Assembly: GCF_008274785.1 (NCBI RefSeq)
Contig: NZ_VTPU01000010.1
Location: 101,316-165,315, forward strand
Direction: 5' to 3'
Source: Halomonas eurihalina
GTDB taxonomy: Bacteria > Pseudomonadota > Gammaproteobacteria > Pseudomonadales > Halomonadaceae
Length of the DNA stretch: 64,000 bases
Shown piece after piece: positions 18,588 through 26,745 of the stretch. The notes beneath the pieces are model-generated. The model saw only the letters and a list, made by a program, of their open reading frames with translations. It was not told the DNA's origin and made no database searches. Numbering within the stretch: the first letter of the stretch is position 1; every line of letters begins with the position of its first letter. The position numbers and the translations under genes are program-made.

Positions 18588-20624
18588 ATGTCGAATACCG
18601 CTCCGCGCAAGATTCTGGTCACCAGCGCCCTGCCCTACGCCAACGGTGCCATTCACCTGGGCCATCTCCTGGAATACATCCAGACCGATATCTGGGTGCG
18701 CTTCCAGAAGAGTCGTGGTCACGACTGCCACTATGTGTGCGCCGACGATGCCCATGGCACCGCCATCATGTTGCGCGCCGAACTGGAAGGCATCACCCCG
18801 GAAGCGCTGATCGACCGAGTCTCTCGCGATCACCAGGCGGATTTCGCCCTTTTCGGCGTGGGTTTCGACAACTATCACTCGACCCACTCCGAGGAAAACC
18901 GCTATTTCAGCGAGTTGATCTACACCCGGCTGCGTGAAAAGGGGCATATCGCCACCCGCGATATCGAGCAGATGTACGATCCGGAGAAGGGACTCTTCCT
19001 CGCCGACCGCTTCATCAAGGGCACCTGCCCCAAGTGCCGGACCGATGACCAGTACGGCGACAACTGCGAGGCCTGCGGCGCCACCTACACGCCAGCGGAG
19101 CTGATCGATCCCGTCTCGGCGATCTCCGGGGCCACGCCCGAAGTACGCAGCTCGACCCACTACTTCTTCAAGCTGCCCGACTTCGCCGACTTCATGCATG
19201 AATGGATCAATGACGGCCACGTACAGCCCCAGATCCGCAACAAGCTGCTGGAGTGGTTCGAATCCGGCTTCAACGAATGGGACATCTCCCGGGATGCGCC
19301 CTACTTCGGCTTCGAGATTCCCGACGCGCCGGGCAAGTATTTCTATGTCTGGCTCGACGCGCCGATCGGCTACCTGGCGAGCTTCAAGAACCTCTGCGAC
19401 CGCGAGGGCATCGACTTCGACGCCTACTGGAAGCGCGATTCCGAGGCCGAGGTCTACCACTTCATCGGCAAGGACATCGTCTACTTCCACGCCCTGTTCT
19501 GGCCGGCCATGCTGCACGGTGCCGGAATGCGCACACCCACCGCGGTGAACTGCCATGGTTTCGTGACCGTCAACGGCGCCAAGATGTCCAAGTCGCGCGG
19601 CACCTTCATCAAGGCTGCCACCTACGCCGAGCACCTGAACCCGGAGTACCTGCGCTACTACTTCGCCGCCAAGCTTACCGCCGGCGTCGACGACCTGGAC
19701 CTCAACCTCGAGGACTTCGCCCAGCGCGTCAATTCGGATCTGGTCGGCAAGGTCGTCAACATCGCCAGCCGCTGTGCCGGCTTCATCAAGAAGCTCGGCG
19801 GCGGCAAGCTCTCCGCCCATTGTGCCGAGCCCCAGCGCCTGGCGCGCTTCATCGCCGCCGGCGACGAGATCGCCGAACACTACGAGGCCCGGGAATTCGG
19901 CCGCGCCATGCGCCGCATCATGGAGCTCGCCGACGAGGCCAACACCTACATCGCCGAGGCCGAGCCCTGGGTGCTGGCCAAGCAGGAAGGCCGCGAGCAG
20001 GAAGTACTGGACATCTGCTCGGTGGGCATCAACCTGTTCCGACAGTTGATGGTCTACCTGGCCCCGGTGGTGCCGAGCATGGCCGAGGACGCCCGGCAAT
20101 TCATGAAACTCGAGACCCTGGCCTGGGACAGCCGCCAGGATCTGCTGCTGGATCACGAGATCGCCAAGTTCAAGCCCCTGATGACGCGTGTCGAAACCGA
20201 CCGCATCGACGCCATGATCGAGGCGTCGAAGGAGGATCTGGTGGAAGAACAGAAACTCAAGGAAACCCCCAAGGGCCCGCTGGCCGACGACCCCATCGCC
20301 CCGCAGATCGCCTTCGACGACTTCACCAAGGTCGACCTGCGCATCGCGCGGATCGCCAAGGCCGAGTACGTCGAGGGTGCCGACAAGCTGCTGCGCCTGA
20401 CCCTGGATATCGGCGGTGAGACCCGCAACGTCTTCGCCGGCATCCGCTCCGCCTACGCGCCCGAGGCGCTGGAAGGCCACCTGACCGTGATGGTCGCTAA
20501 TCTGGCGCCTCGCAAGATGCGTTTCGGCGTGTCCGAGGGCATGGTGCTGGCCGCCGGCGACGACGACGGCATCTACCTGCTCGAGCCCCACTCCGGCGCG
20601 CAACCCGGCCAGCGGGTAAGGTAA
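18588..20624 (+). CDS. metG: methionyl-tRNA synthetase
   Basis: The 678-residue class I synthetase has the HIGH-type motif in [16 protein letters not shown], a zinc knuckle with four cysteines ([17 protein letters not shown]), the KMSKSRG loop near residue 332, and a C-terminal tRNA-binding/dimerisation domain (from about 575, [20 protein letters not shown]). It charges tRNA-Met with methionine in the cytoplasm. Length and domain order are those of the E. coli type. The gene has a leader with a strong hairpin. An RnfB-like gene follows after 9 bp, so the two are likely co-transcribed. Confidence 0.97.
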   Translation: MSNTAPRKILVTSALPYANGAIHLGHLLEYIQTDIWVRFQKSRGHDCHYVCADDAHGTAIMLRAELEGITPEALIDRVSRDHQADFALFGVGFDNYHSTHSEENRYFSELIYTRLREKGHIATRDIEQMYDPEKGLFLADRFIKGTCPKCRTDDQYGDNCEACGATYTPAELIDPVSAISGATPEVRSSTHYFFKLPDFADFMHEWINDGHVQPQIRNKLLEWFESGFNEWDISRDAPYFGFEIPDAPGKYFYVWLDAPIGYLASFKNLCDREGIDFDAYWKRDSEAEVYHFIGKDIVYFHALFWPAMLHGAGMRTPTAVNCHGFVTVNGAKMSKSRGTFIKAATYAEHLNPEYLRYYFAAKLTAGVDDLDLNLEDFAQRVNSDLVGKVVNIASRCAGFIKKLGGGKLSAHCAEPQRLARFIAAGDEIAEHYEAREFGRAMRRIMELADEANTYIAEAEPWVLAKQEGREQEVLDICSVGINLFRQLMVYLAPVVPSMAEDARQFMKLETLAWDSRQDLLLDHEIAKFKPLMTRVETDRIDAMIEASKEDLVEEQKLKETPKGPLADDPIAPQIAFDDFTKVDLRIARIAKAEYVEGADKLLRLTLDIGGETRNVFAGIRSAYAPEALEGHLTVMVANLAPRKMRFGVSEGMVLAAGDDDGIYLLEPHSGAQPGQRVR

Positions 20625-20633
20625 GCCTGCGCG

Positions 20634-21611
20634 GTGACGGAACAGCCGACCCTGATCGAGGCCATCGACGCCACACTGCCGCAGACCCAATGCGGCAAGT
20701 GTGGCCATGATGGTTGTCGTCCCTACGCCGAGGCCATCGCCGAAGGCGAGCCGATCAATCGCTGCCCGCCCGGCGGCGACGAGACCGTCGTGCGCCTCGC
20801 CGAGTTGACCGGCCGCTCGACTCTGCCCCTCGAACAGCCCGCCCAGTCGCCGCTGGTCGCCCGGATTCGCGAGGACGAATGCATCGGCTGCACCAAGTGC
20901 ATCCAGGCCTGTCCGGTGGATGCCATCCTGGGTGCCGCCAAGCAGATGCACACGGTGATCGAGAGCGAATGCACCGGCTGCGAACTCTGCGTGGCACCCT
21001 GCCCGGTCGACTGCATCGACCTGCTGCCGCATCCCGAATGGCAGGCGGCCAGCGACGAACAAGCGCAGCGCGACTACCTGGCCAAGCGCGCCAAGCTGGG
21101 CCGGCAACGCCACGACGCCCGCAATCGGCGACTCGCTCGCCAGGCAGAGGAAAAGCGACGACGCCGCGCCGAACGCCAGGCACAACGCACCGCCCCTGCG
21201 AGTAAACCGGCCGAGGCGGCGGCGACATCTTCGACCAGCCTGCGTACCACCCGGGCCAGCCTGCTCGCCAGCCTCAAGCGCGTCGATCGACAACGCCAGG
21301 ATGCCAGCCTCACCGATGCCGATCGCCGTGATCTGGAACGCCGCGCCGAAGAACTCCGTTCACGCCTTGCCGATATCGACCGCCAGTTGGCAGAAGGCAC
21401 GGAAAGCGCAGCGCGGCCCGCGTCGTCCGATCGCCAGCGGCGCTTCGCGGTCAACGCCGCCGAACAGGCCCGGCGTCGCGCTCGCCAGCAACTGGCCCAC
21501 GCCCAGCGTCAGGGCGACGACGACGCCATCGAGGCCGCCCGTGACCAGCTCGCACGTGCCGACCGTGTGCTCGAACAGGCCCGCGAGGCCCTGGCCCCTC
21601 CTTCTCACTGA
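20634..21611 (+). CDS. RnfB-like iron-sulfur protein without membrane anchor
   Basis: The 325-residue protein matches RnfB in its cysteine pattern. A four-Cys cluster domain ([18 protein letters not shown], then NRCPPGG) is followed by two 4Fe-4S ferredoxin motifs ([14 protein letters not shown] and [15 protein letters not shown]). The N-terminal membrane helix of true RnfB is missing, since the protein begins [17 protein letters not shown]. After residue ~145 there are about 180 residues of Arg/Ala/Glu-rich predicted coiled coil. It starts with GTG. No other rnf subunit is adjacent; nth follows, as it follows the whole rnf operon in Pseudomonas. It probably shuttles electrons as a soluble ferredoxin-like protein; its partner is unknown. 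Confidence 0.78.
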   Translation: MTEQPTLIEAIDATLPQTQCGKCGHDGCRPYAEAIAEGEPINRCPPGGDETVVRLAELTGRSTLPLEQPAQSPLVARIREDECIGCTKCIQACPVDAILGAAKQMHTVIESECTGCELCVAPCPVDCIDLLPHPEWQAASDEQAQRDYLAKRAKLGRQRHDARNRRLARQAEEKRRRRAERQAQRTAPASKPAEAAATSSTSLRTTRASLLASLKRVDRQRQDASLTDADRRDLERRAEELRSRLADIDRQLAEGTESAARPASSDRQRRFAVNAAEQARRRARQQLAHAQRQGDDDAIEAARDQLARADRVLEQAREALAPPSH

Positions 21612-21632
21612 TCAACCCCGAACCGATCTGTC

Positions 21633-22268
21633 ATGAACGCTCAGAAACGCCACGAGATCTTCGTCAGATTGCGCGAGCACAACCCCGAGCCGACCACCGA
21701 GCTCAACTGGGAAACGCCTTTCGAGCTGCTCACCGCCGTGCTGCTGTCCGCCCAGGCCACCGATGTGGGCGTCAACAAGGCCACCGCACGGCTGTTTCCG
21801 GTCGCCAACACGCCCGCCGGCATCCTCGAGCTGGGCCTGGATGGCCTGAAGGAGCACATCAAGACCATCGGCCTCTACAACACCAAGGCCGAGAACCTGA
21901 TGAAGACCTGCCGCCTCCTGGAAGACAAGCACGGCGGCGAAGTGCCCCGCTCGCGCGCTGCCCTCGAGGCCCTGCCCGGCGTGGGTCGCAAGACCGCCAA
22001 CGTGATCCTCAACACCGCCTTCGGCGAGCCCACCATTGCCGTGGATACCCACATCTTCCGGGTTTCCAACCGTACCGGCCTGGCCAAGGGCAAGAACGTC
22101 AACGAAGTCGAGCAGAAATTACTGCGTCACGTGCCCAAGGATTTCCGCAAGGACGCGCACCACTGGCTGATCCTGCACGGCCGCTACACCTGCGTGGCGC
22201 GCAAGCCGCGCTGCGGTAGCTGCGTGATCGAGGACCTGTGCGAATACCCGGACAAGGTCGATATATGA
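21633..22268 (+). CDS. nth: endonuclease III (DNA glycosylase/AP lyase)
   Basis: The 211-residue protein is full length for Nth. It has the helix-hairpin-helix LPGVGRKTANVILN with the catalytic Lys, the catalytic Asp in IAVDTHIFRVSNR, and the C-terminal 4Fe-4S cysteines in CVARKPRCGSCVIEDLC. It removes oxidised pyrimidines and nicks the AP site in base excision repair. It lies 21 bp after the RnfB-like gene. No clear terminator is visible before the convergent ArsA-type gene 83 bp away. Confidence 0.96.
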   Translation: MNAQKRHEIFVRLREHNPEPTTELNWETPFELLTAVLLSAQATDVGVNKATARLFPVANTPAGILELGLDGLKEHIKTIGLYNTKAENLMKTCRLLEDKHGGEVPRSRAALEALPGVGRKTANVILNTAFGEPTIAVDTHIFRVSNRTGLAKGKNVNEVEQKLLRHVPKDFRKDAHHWLILHGRYTCVARKPRCGSCVIEDLCEYPDKVDI

Positions 22269-22351
22269 AGCCCGGCGCCCACCCATCCCCCTGACTCGCA
22301 CCACTCTCGACCGGCGGGCCGATAGCGATATCGATAGCGGCACTTCCTACA

Positions 22352-23374
22352 TCACAATCCCCCGGACTCCAGATGATCGGCCAGGGTCTCGAGTACCGCC
22401 ATGCCCTGCACATCTGAGGGCAGCCAGGGTAAATGCGGCCGCGGCAGGTGTGAGAAGTCCTCATCGATGCGCGCCAGGTAGCTCGCCTCCTGGCGTCGCC
22501 GCGCGGCCAGGAATTCGCCATCGGCGTCCGCCGGCAATACCCGATTGACCAGCGCCGCCGCCACCGGAATGCCCGCCTGCTCGAGCGAGCTCACCGCACG
22601 AGCGGTCTCGAGAATCGGCAAACGCTCCGGGGTCAGCACGAACAGGAAGGCATTGGCCTCGGCATCCTCGATCCGCCGTCGCGCCTGGTGAAAGAGACGG
22701 CGACGCGCCAGCAGCGTCTCGGCGATATCCCGAGTACGCGTATCCAGGCTGTCACGTTTGCCTTCGGCGCCCTCGTCGAATGGCGAATCCAGGTCTCGGC
22801 CGGAGCCGGGCGTCAGGTGATCGAGCACCTTGCCCAACTGCTCGGACTTGCGATTGTGGGCCAGCAGGCCATCGGTCCAGGCCGCCATGGCCTCCGGCAG
22901 GCTCAGCAGACGCAGGGTGTGTCCAGTGGGCGCGGTATCGAAGATGATCAGGTCGTAGGGAGTGTCATCATCGGTCATCAACCGCGAAAGGCGCTCCAGC
23001 AAGGCCGCCTCCTGGGTGCCCGGCGACTGCCGCGACAGCCGCATCTGGCGCTCCAGTTCATCCATCATGCCCGGCGCGGCGTACCGGCGCATCTGCGCGG
23101 TCACCCGGGAGAGATGGGCCTCGACCTCGACATCCGGGTCGATCTCCATGGCGTCCAGGCCCGGCCTAACACGGCGCGGCGTATCGCCCAGCGCGATGTC
23201 GAAGACATCACCCAGGCTGTGGGCGGGATCCGTCGATGCCACCAGGACACGGCGACCGCGACGCGACGCCAGCACACCAAGGGCGGCGGCGACCGACGTC
23301 TTGCCGACGCCGCCCTTGCCGCCCACCCACAGCAGGCGGCGTTCGAGCAATTCCCTCATCGACTCATCAGGCAT
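22352..23374 (-). CDS. ArsA/Get3-family ATPase
   Basis: The 340-residue P-loop ATPase has the deviant Walker A WVGGKGGVGKTS near residue 20, the switch segment STDPAHSLGDVF, and IIFDTAPTGHTLRLL. It resembles single-domain ArsA/Get3 proteins. There is no arsenite gene nearby; instead it ends an operon with cstA and a small Cys-Cys protein, so a role in assembling or regulating that membrane system is more likely than arsenite export. That is inference from context. The start is uncertain: a GTG at 23383 and an ATG at 23359 are alternatives. Confidence 0.8.
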   Translation of the reverse strand: MPDESMRELLERRLLWVGGKGGVGKTSVAAALGVLASRRGRRVLVASTDPAHSLGDVFDIALGDTPRRVRPGLDAMEIDPDVEVEAHLSRVTAQMRRYAAPGMMDELERQMRLSRQSPGTQEAALLERLSRLMTDDDTPYDLIIFDTAPTGHTLRLLSLPEAMAAWTDGLLAHNRKSEQLGKVLDHLTPGSGRDLDSPFDEGAEGKRDSLDTRTRDIAETLLARRRLFHQARRRIEDAEANAFLFVLTPERLPILETARAVSSLEQAGIPVAAALVNRVLPADADGEFLAARRRQEASYLARIDEDFSHLPRPHLPWLPSDVQGMAVLETLADHLESGGL

Positions 23375-23383
23375 GATCGGCAC

Positions 23384-23677
23384 TCAACAACAGCGGAAAT
23401 CATCCAGCGGCGAGCGCTCCATGCCCATCCGCTGGTGCCAGTCATGGAAGCGCTCCATCAGCAACGGCTGCAGCTCCAGGGTGTAGTAGCCGACCGGATT
23501 CGGCATGCCCATCAATTCCGAGAAGACCAGCAGCATGAACAGGTCGTCTTCATCGCGACGCGCCCGGGCAATGGCGCCCCGGTATGGCGCCGAATAGGCT
23601 TCCTCGGCGAAGTGACGGGCTCGCCCCAGCCAGCGCCGCCAGCGCTGGGCCAAGGCATCATCCCGAGCATCGCGCAT
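23384..23677 (-). CDS. small 'cory-CC-star'-type protein ending in Cys-Cys
   Basis: The 97-residue protein begins MRDARDDALAQRWRRWLG and ends RSPLDDFRCC with two terminal cysteines just before the stop. This fits a protein type I recall being annotated as cory-CC-star protein and found with cstA and an ArsA-family ATPase. The conserved-looking core is EEAYSAPYRGAIARARRDED and ELMGMPNPVGYYTLEL. GGGAGGAG precedes the ATG. It lies 14 bp after cstA and next to the ATPase gene. Function is unknown; the terminal cysteines could bind metal or be lipid- or disulfide-modified, which is speculation. Confidence 0.72.
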   Translation of the reverse strand: MRDARDDALAQRWRRWLGRARHFAEEAYSAPYRGAIARARRDEDDLFMLLVFSELMGMPNPVGYYTLELQPLLMERFHDWHQRMGMERSPLDDFRCC

Positions 23678-23691
23678 CGTCTCCTCCCGCC

Positions 23692-25362
23692 TTATTTGGC
23701 TGCCTGGACTTCGCCGCGCAGGCGCTTGAGCGCCGCGGTGCATTCCATGGCCACCAGCACCGACGCGATCAGTACCACGATATCCAGCCCCAGCAGGAAA
23801 TAGTTACCTGCCTCGTAGAAGCTTCTTAACTGGGCCAGCAACGCCAGCACCGTCACAATGACCAAAAAGATCAGGGGCACCAGGGTATACCAGACAGGCC
23901 GCCCCTTGCGCATCAGCATCACCGAGACCACCAGCAGCGTCAGCCCCGCCAGCAGTTGGTTGGTGGTGCCGAACAGCGGCCAGATGATCAGCCCACCCGA
24001 ACCATCGGCGCCGGCTCCGAAGGCCAGGATCAGGCAGGATCCCACCGCCAGCAGCGTCGCGACCGCCGGCTTCTTCATCCAGGCCAGGTCATAGATCTCG
24101 CCCCATTCCTGGAAGATATAGCGCTGCAGTCGCAGGCCGGTGTCCATGGTGGTACCGGCGAACAGCGCCGCCATCACCGTCAGCAGCGTGGCCGCCGTGG
24201 CTTCCGGAATGCCGATGCCATTGTGGATGATGAAGGCGCCACCCTCGACGAAGGCATTCACGCCGCCCTGGCCGAAGGCATCGTACATCGCCTGCCAGTC
24301 ACCGAGGCTGGCAAAGCCGGCGGTGGCCGCCAGGATCGCGCCCAGCGCCAGCATGCCCTCGCCGACGGCACCGAAGTAGCCGACGAAGCGTACATCTTTC
24401 TCGCTGTTGAGCTGCTTGGAGGTGGTGCCCGAGGCGACCAGGCCATGGAACCCGGAAATGGCGCCGCAGGCGATGGTCACGAAAAGCAGCGGGAACAGCG
24501 AAGGCGTCCCGGCCGGCACATTGCTGTTGATGCCGGGCGCGACGATCTCGGGGTTGAGCACCGCAATCGCGCCATAAAGGATGATCAGGCCGATGAACAG
24601 CTGCAGGCCATTGATGTAGTCGCGAGGCTGCAGGAGCATCCAGACCGGCAGCAACGAAGCGATGGCGGCATAGCCGAACAGGATCAGAATCCATATCGCA
24701 TTGCCCGGCATGAACCCAACCTCGGCGGGCATCTGTACGGGCACCGACGGCCCGATGCCGATCAGCGCATAGAGTGCCAGCACACCGAGCAGCGAGACCA
24801 GGCCAAGCCCGATGATGCGCCGGTAGATCAACTGGCCGATAACCAGCGCCACCAGGATGGCCCCCCACACCGGCACCACGGCCGAGGGAAAGTCCATCAT
24901 CAAGCCGGCGATCACCACCGCGAAAACCGCGTTGACCATCAGCAACAGCAGGAAGATGACGATCATGAAGACGCTTCGCGCCCGGGCGCCGACCACCTCG
25001 CCGGTGAGCGCTCCCACGGAACGCGCCCGGTTGCGCACGCTGGCCCAGACCGCACCGGCATCGTGAATCCCGGCGAAGAAGATGGTACCCAGCACGACCC
25101 AGAGAAAGGCCGGCAGCCAGCCCCAGATCACCGCGATGGCCGGCCCCACGATGGGCGCCGCCCCGGCGACCGAGGTGAAATGGTGCCCCCAGAGCACATA
25201 GCGATTGGTGGGGACGAAATCGACGCCATCCTCGAACTCGTGGGCAGGCGTCTGGAAATCGGCGGTCAGGCGGAAGACCTTCTCGGCGATGAACTTCGAG
25301 TAGACGAGGTACCCGAGTCCCATCGCGCCAAGGCCCACGACCAGAAGCAGCACGGCACTCAT
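23692..25362 (-). CDS. cstA: CstA-family carbon-starvation/peptide-pyruvate transporter (short form)
   Basis: The 556-residue protein has about 15 hydrophobic segments and the CstA signatures NRYVLWGHHFTSVAGAAPI, GPAIAVIWGWLPAFLWV, ISGFHGLVASGTTSKQL and WPLFGTTNQLLAGL. E. coli CstA and BtsT are about 700 residues; this is the shorter type. Family members import pyruvate and possibly peptides. It heads a three-gene operon with the Cys-Cys protein and the ArsA-type ATPase. Its promoter should lie in 25363-25536, an AT-rich patch, but I cannot assign it. Confidence 0.9.
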   Translation of the reverse strand: MSAVLLLVVGLGAMGLGYLVYSKFIAEKVFRLTADFQTPAHEFEDGVDFVPTNRYVLWGHHFTSVAGAAPIVGPAIAVIWGWLPAFLWVVLGTIFFAGIHDAGAVWASVRNRARSVGALTGEVVGARARSVFMIVIFLLLLMVNAVFAVVIAGLMMDFPSAVVPVWGAILVALVIGQLIYRRIIGLGLVSLLGVLALYALIGIGPSVPVQMPAEVGFMPGNAIWILILFGYAAIASLLPVWMLLQPRDYINGLQLFIGLIILYGAIAVLNPEIVAPGINSNVPAGTPSLFPLLFVTIACGAISGFHGLVASGTTSKQLNSEKDVRFVGYFGAVGEGMLALGAILAATAGFASLGDWQAMYDAFGQGGVNAFVEGGAFIIHNGIGIPEATAATLLTVMAALFAGTTMDTGLRLQRYIFQEWGEIYDLAWMKKPAVATLLAVGSCLILAFGAGADGSGGLIIWPLFGTTNQLLAGLTLLVVSVMLMRKGRPVWYTLVPLIFLVIVTVLALLAQLRSFYEAGNYFLLGLDIVVLIASVLVAMECTAALKRLRGEVQAAK

Positions 25363-25536
25363 GCGCGGTTGTCTCCTTGGAGCAGGGTGCGAGGATGTAA
25401 AGGGATCTTAATTAGCAAGCTTTGTATTATGCGACGGATCGCCGCGCAAATCCATTGCGCCCCCCCCCTGGAATGGAGCCAACACGCGGATTTTCGCGGC
25501 ATATTAGACCAAAGTTGCAGCGTTTGATGATACCGT

Positions 25537-26214
25537 TCACACCACCGAGAACTCGCCTCCCCGCTCGATGGCCCGACGATACGCCTCGCGCTTCCGACAG
25601 CGCGACAGGAAATCCGCCAGGTTCGGCAAATTCGCGAAACCGCCCCGGCTCTCCAGCGCCAGGATCGGAAAGCTCATCTGGATATCAGCCGCCGAGAAAT
25701 CCTCCCCGGCGAACCAGGGCGACTCGGCCAGGGCCTCGTTCCAGAAGCTCGCCAGCTCGCGCAGCCGTGGCCCGAGGAAACGTTGCTCGACGCCCTTGGC
25801 GAATTGTCGCCCCAGCGGGCGCATCAAGGCCGGCACCGGCGGCTTGTCCAGCCGCGAGAAGACCAGACGCATCACCAGCGGAGGCATCGCCGAGCCCTCG
25901 GCGTGATGCAGCCAGAAACGATAATGCTCGCGTTCGTCGCTCCCCGCCGGCGGCGCCAGTTGCCCCGACTCGTCGTAACGCTCCACCAGGTATTCGAGGA
26001 TGGCCCCCGACTCGGCCACCGCCCGGCCATCACGCCCCTCATCGGTGATCACCGGCGCCATGCCCAACGGATGCACCGACTTGAGCGATGCCGGCGCCAG
26101 CAACGTCTCGGGATCGCGTCGATAGGTCACGAGCTCGTAGTCGACGCCGAGTTCCTCGAGGCACCAGATCACCCGCTGCGAACGCGAGTTTTCCAGATGG
26201 TGGACATGAATCAT
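25537..26214 (-). CDS. glutathione S-transferase
   Basis: The 225-residue GST has an N-terminal thioredoxin-like domain (MIHVHHLENSRSQRVIWCLEEL, then HPLGMAPVITDEG with the cis-Pro, and AESGAILEYLVERY) and an all-helical C-terminal domain from about 90 (ADIQMSFPILALE). The Ser in NSRSQR is the likely glutathione-activating residue. The substrate is unknown. GGGAGAA precedes the ATG at 26214. It is divergent from the response-regulator operon, with about 160 bp between them. Confidence 0.9.
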   Translation of the reverse strand: MIHVHHLENSRSQRVIWCLEELGVDYELVTYRRDPETLLAPASLKSVHPLGMAPVITDEGRDGRAVAESGAILEYLVERYDESGQLAPPAGSDEREHYRFWLHHAEGSAMPPLVMRLVFSRLDKPPVPALMRPLGRQFAKGVEQRFLGPRLRELASFWNEALAESPWFAGEDFSAADIQMSFPILALESRGGFANLPNLADFLSRCRKREAYRRAIERGGEFSVV

Positions 26215-26373
26215 GCAATTTCTCCCTAGCCAATGTAGCCGCCAGTCTAGGCATGGTTGGCAATGTCGACGAGCGCCGGGCTTGGCCCAAGGTCGTCTTT
26301 GCCGCCCGCCGCAGGGCCACTAGACTGCCGGGAAAGACCCCGCCAATCACAACGAACGCAAGAGGGAACGCGC

Positions 26374-26745
26374 ATGGCCCGTGTGCTGGTGGTCGACGAT
26401 GAGCCAAATATCGTGTTGTCACTGGAATTCCTGATGGAACAGGCCGGTTTCGAGGTTACCACCGCCGAGGATGGCGAGACCGCCCTGCGTCTCATCGCCG
26501 AAGGCGCTCCCGACCTGGTGCTGCTCGACATCAGCCTGCCCGGCATCGGGGGCTTCGAAGTACTCGAACGGCTGCGCAGCGATCCCGCTCATCGGCATCT
26601 GTCGATCATCATGCTCACCGCCCACGGCCGCGAGGTGGAGCGTGAGAAGGGGCTGGCACTGGGCGCCGACGACTATATCACCAAGCCCTTCTCGACCCGT
26701 ACGCTGGTCGACAAGGTTCGGGCCCTGCTCGACGGTGGCGCCTGA
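26374..26745 (+). CDS. single-domain response regulator (CheY-like)
   Basis: The 123-residue protein is one receiver domain: VVDDEPN (acidic pocket), the phosphorylation Asp in [10 protein letters not shown] near residue 53, the Thr in IIMLTAHG and the Lys in DDYITKPFS. There is no output domain. The stop overlaps the next gene's ATG (TGATG), so it is translationally coupled to the sensor-exonuclease gene and very likely pairs with the histidine kinase three genes downstream. Without an output domain it may act by protein-protein contact, perhaps with the sensor-exonuclease. Confidence 0.92.
   Translation: MARVLVVDDEPNIVLSLEFLMEQAGFEVTTAEDGETALRLIAEGAPDLVLLDISLPGIGGFEVLERLRSDPAHRHLSIIMLTAHGREVEREKGLALGADDYITKPFSTRTLVDKVRALLDGGA

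Noticed and set aside
18033..21293. 1086-residue open frame antisense to thiI, metG and the RnfB-like gene
   Set aside because: It spans three well-supported genes on the other strand and shows no recognisable domain.
22352..23374. arsenite-exporting ATPase ArsA
   Set aside because: No arsB, arsC, arsR or arsD lies nearby and the protein has a single ATPase domain; the operon context is cstA.
25405..25440. possible Ter site (AT-rich segment AATTAGCAAGCTTTG)
   Set aside because: Only the first few bases resemble the E. coli Ter sequence; the conserved GTTGTAAC core is absent.
23956..25527. 523-residue open frame antisense to cstA
   Set aside because: It is rich in His/Gln/Arg in the way of antisense membrane-protein shadows; cstA on the minus strand is clear.
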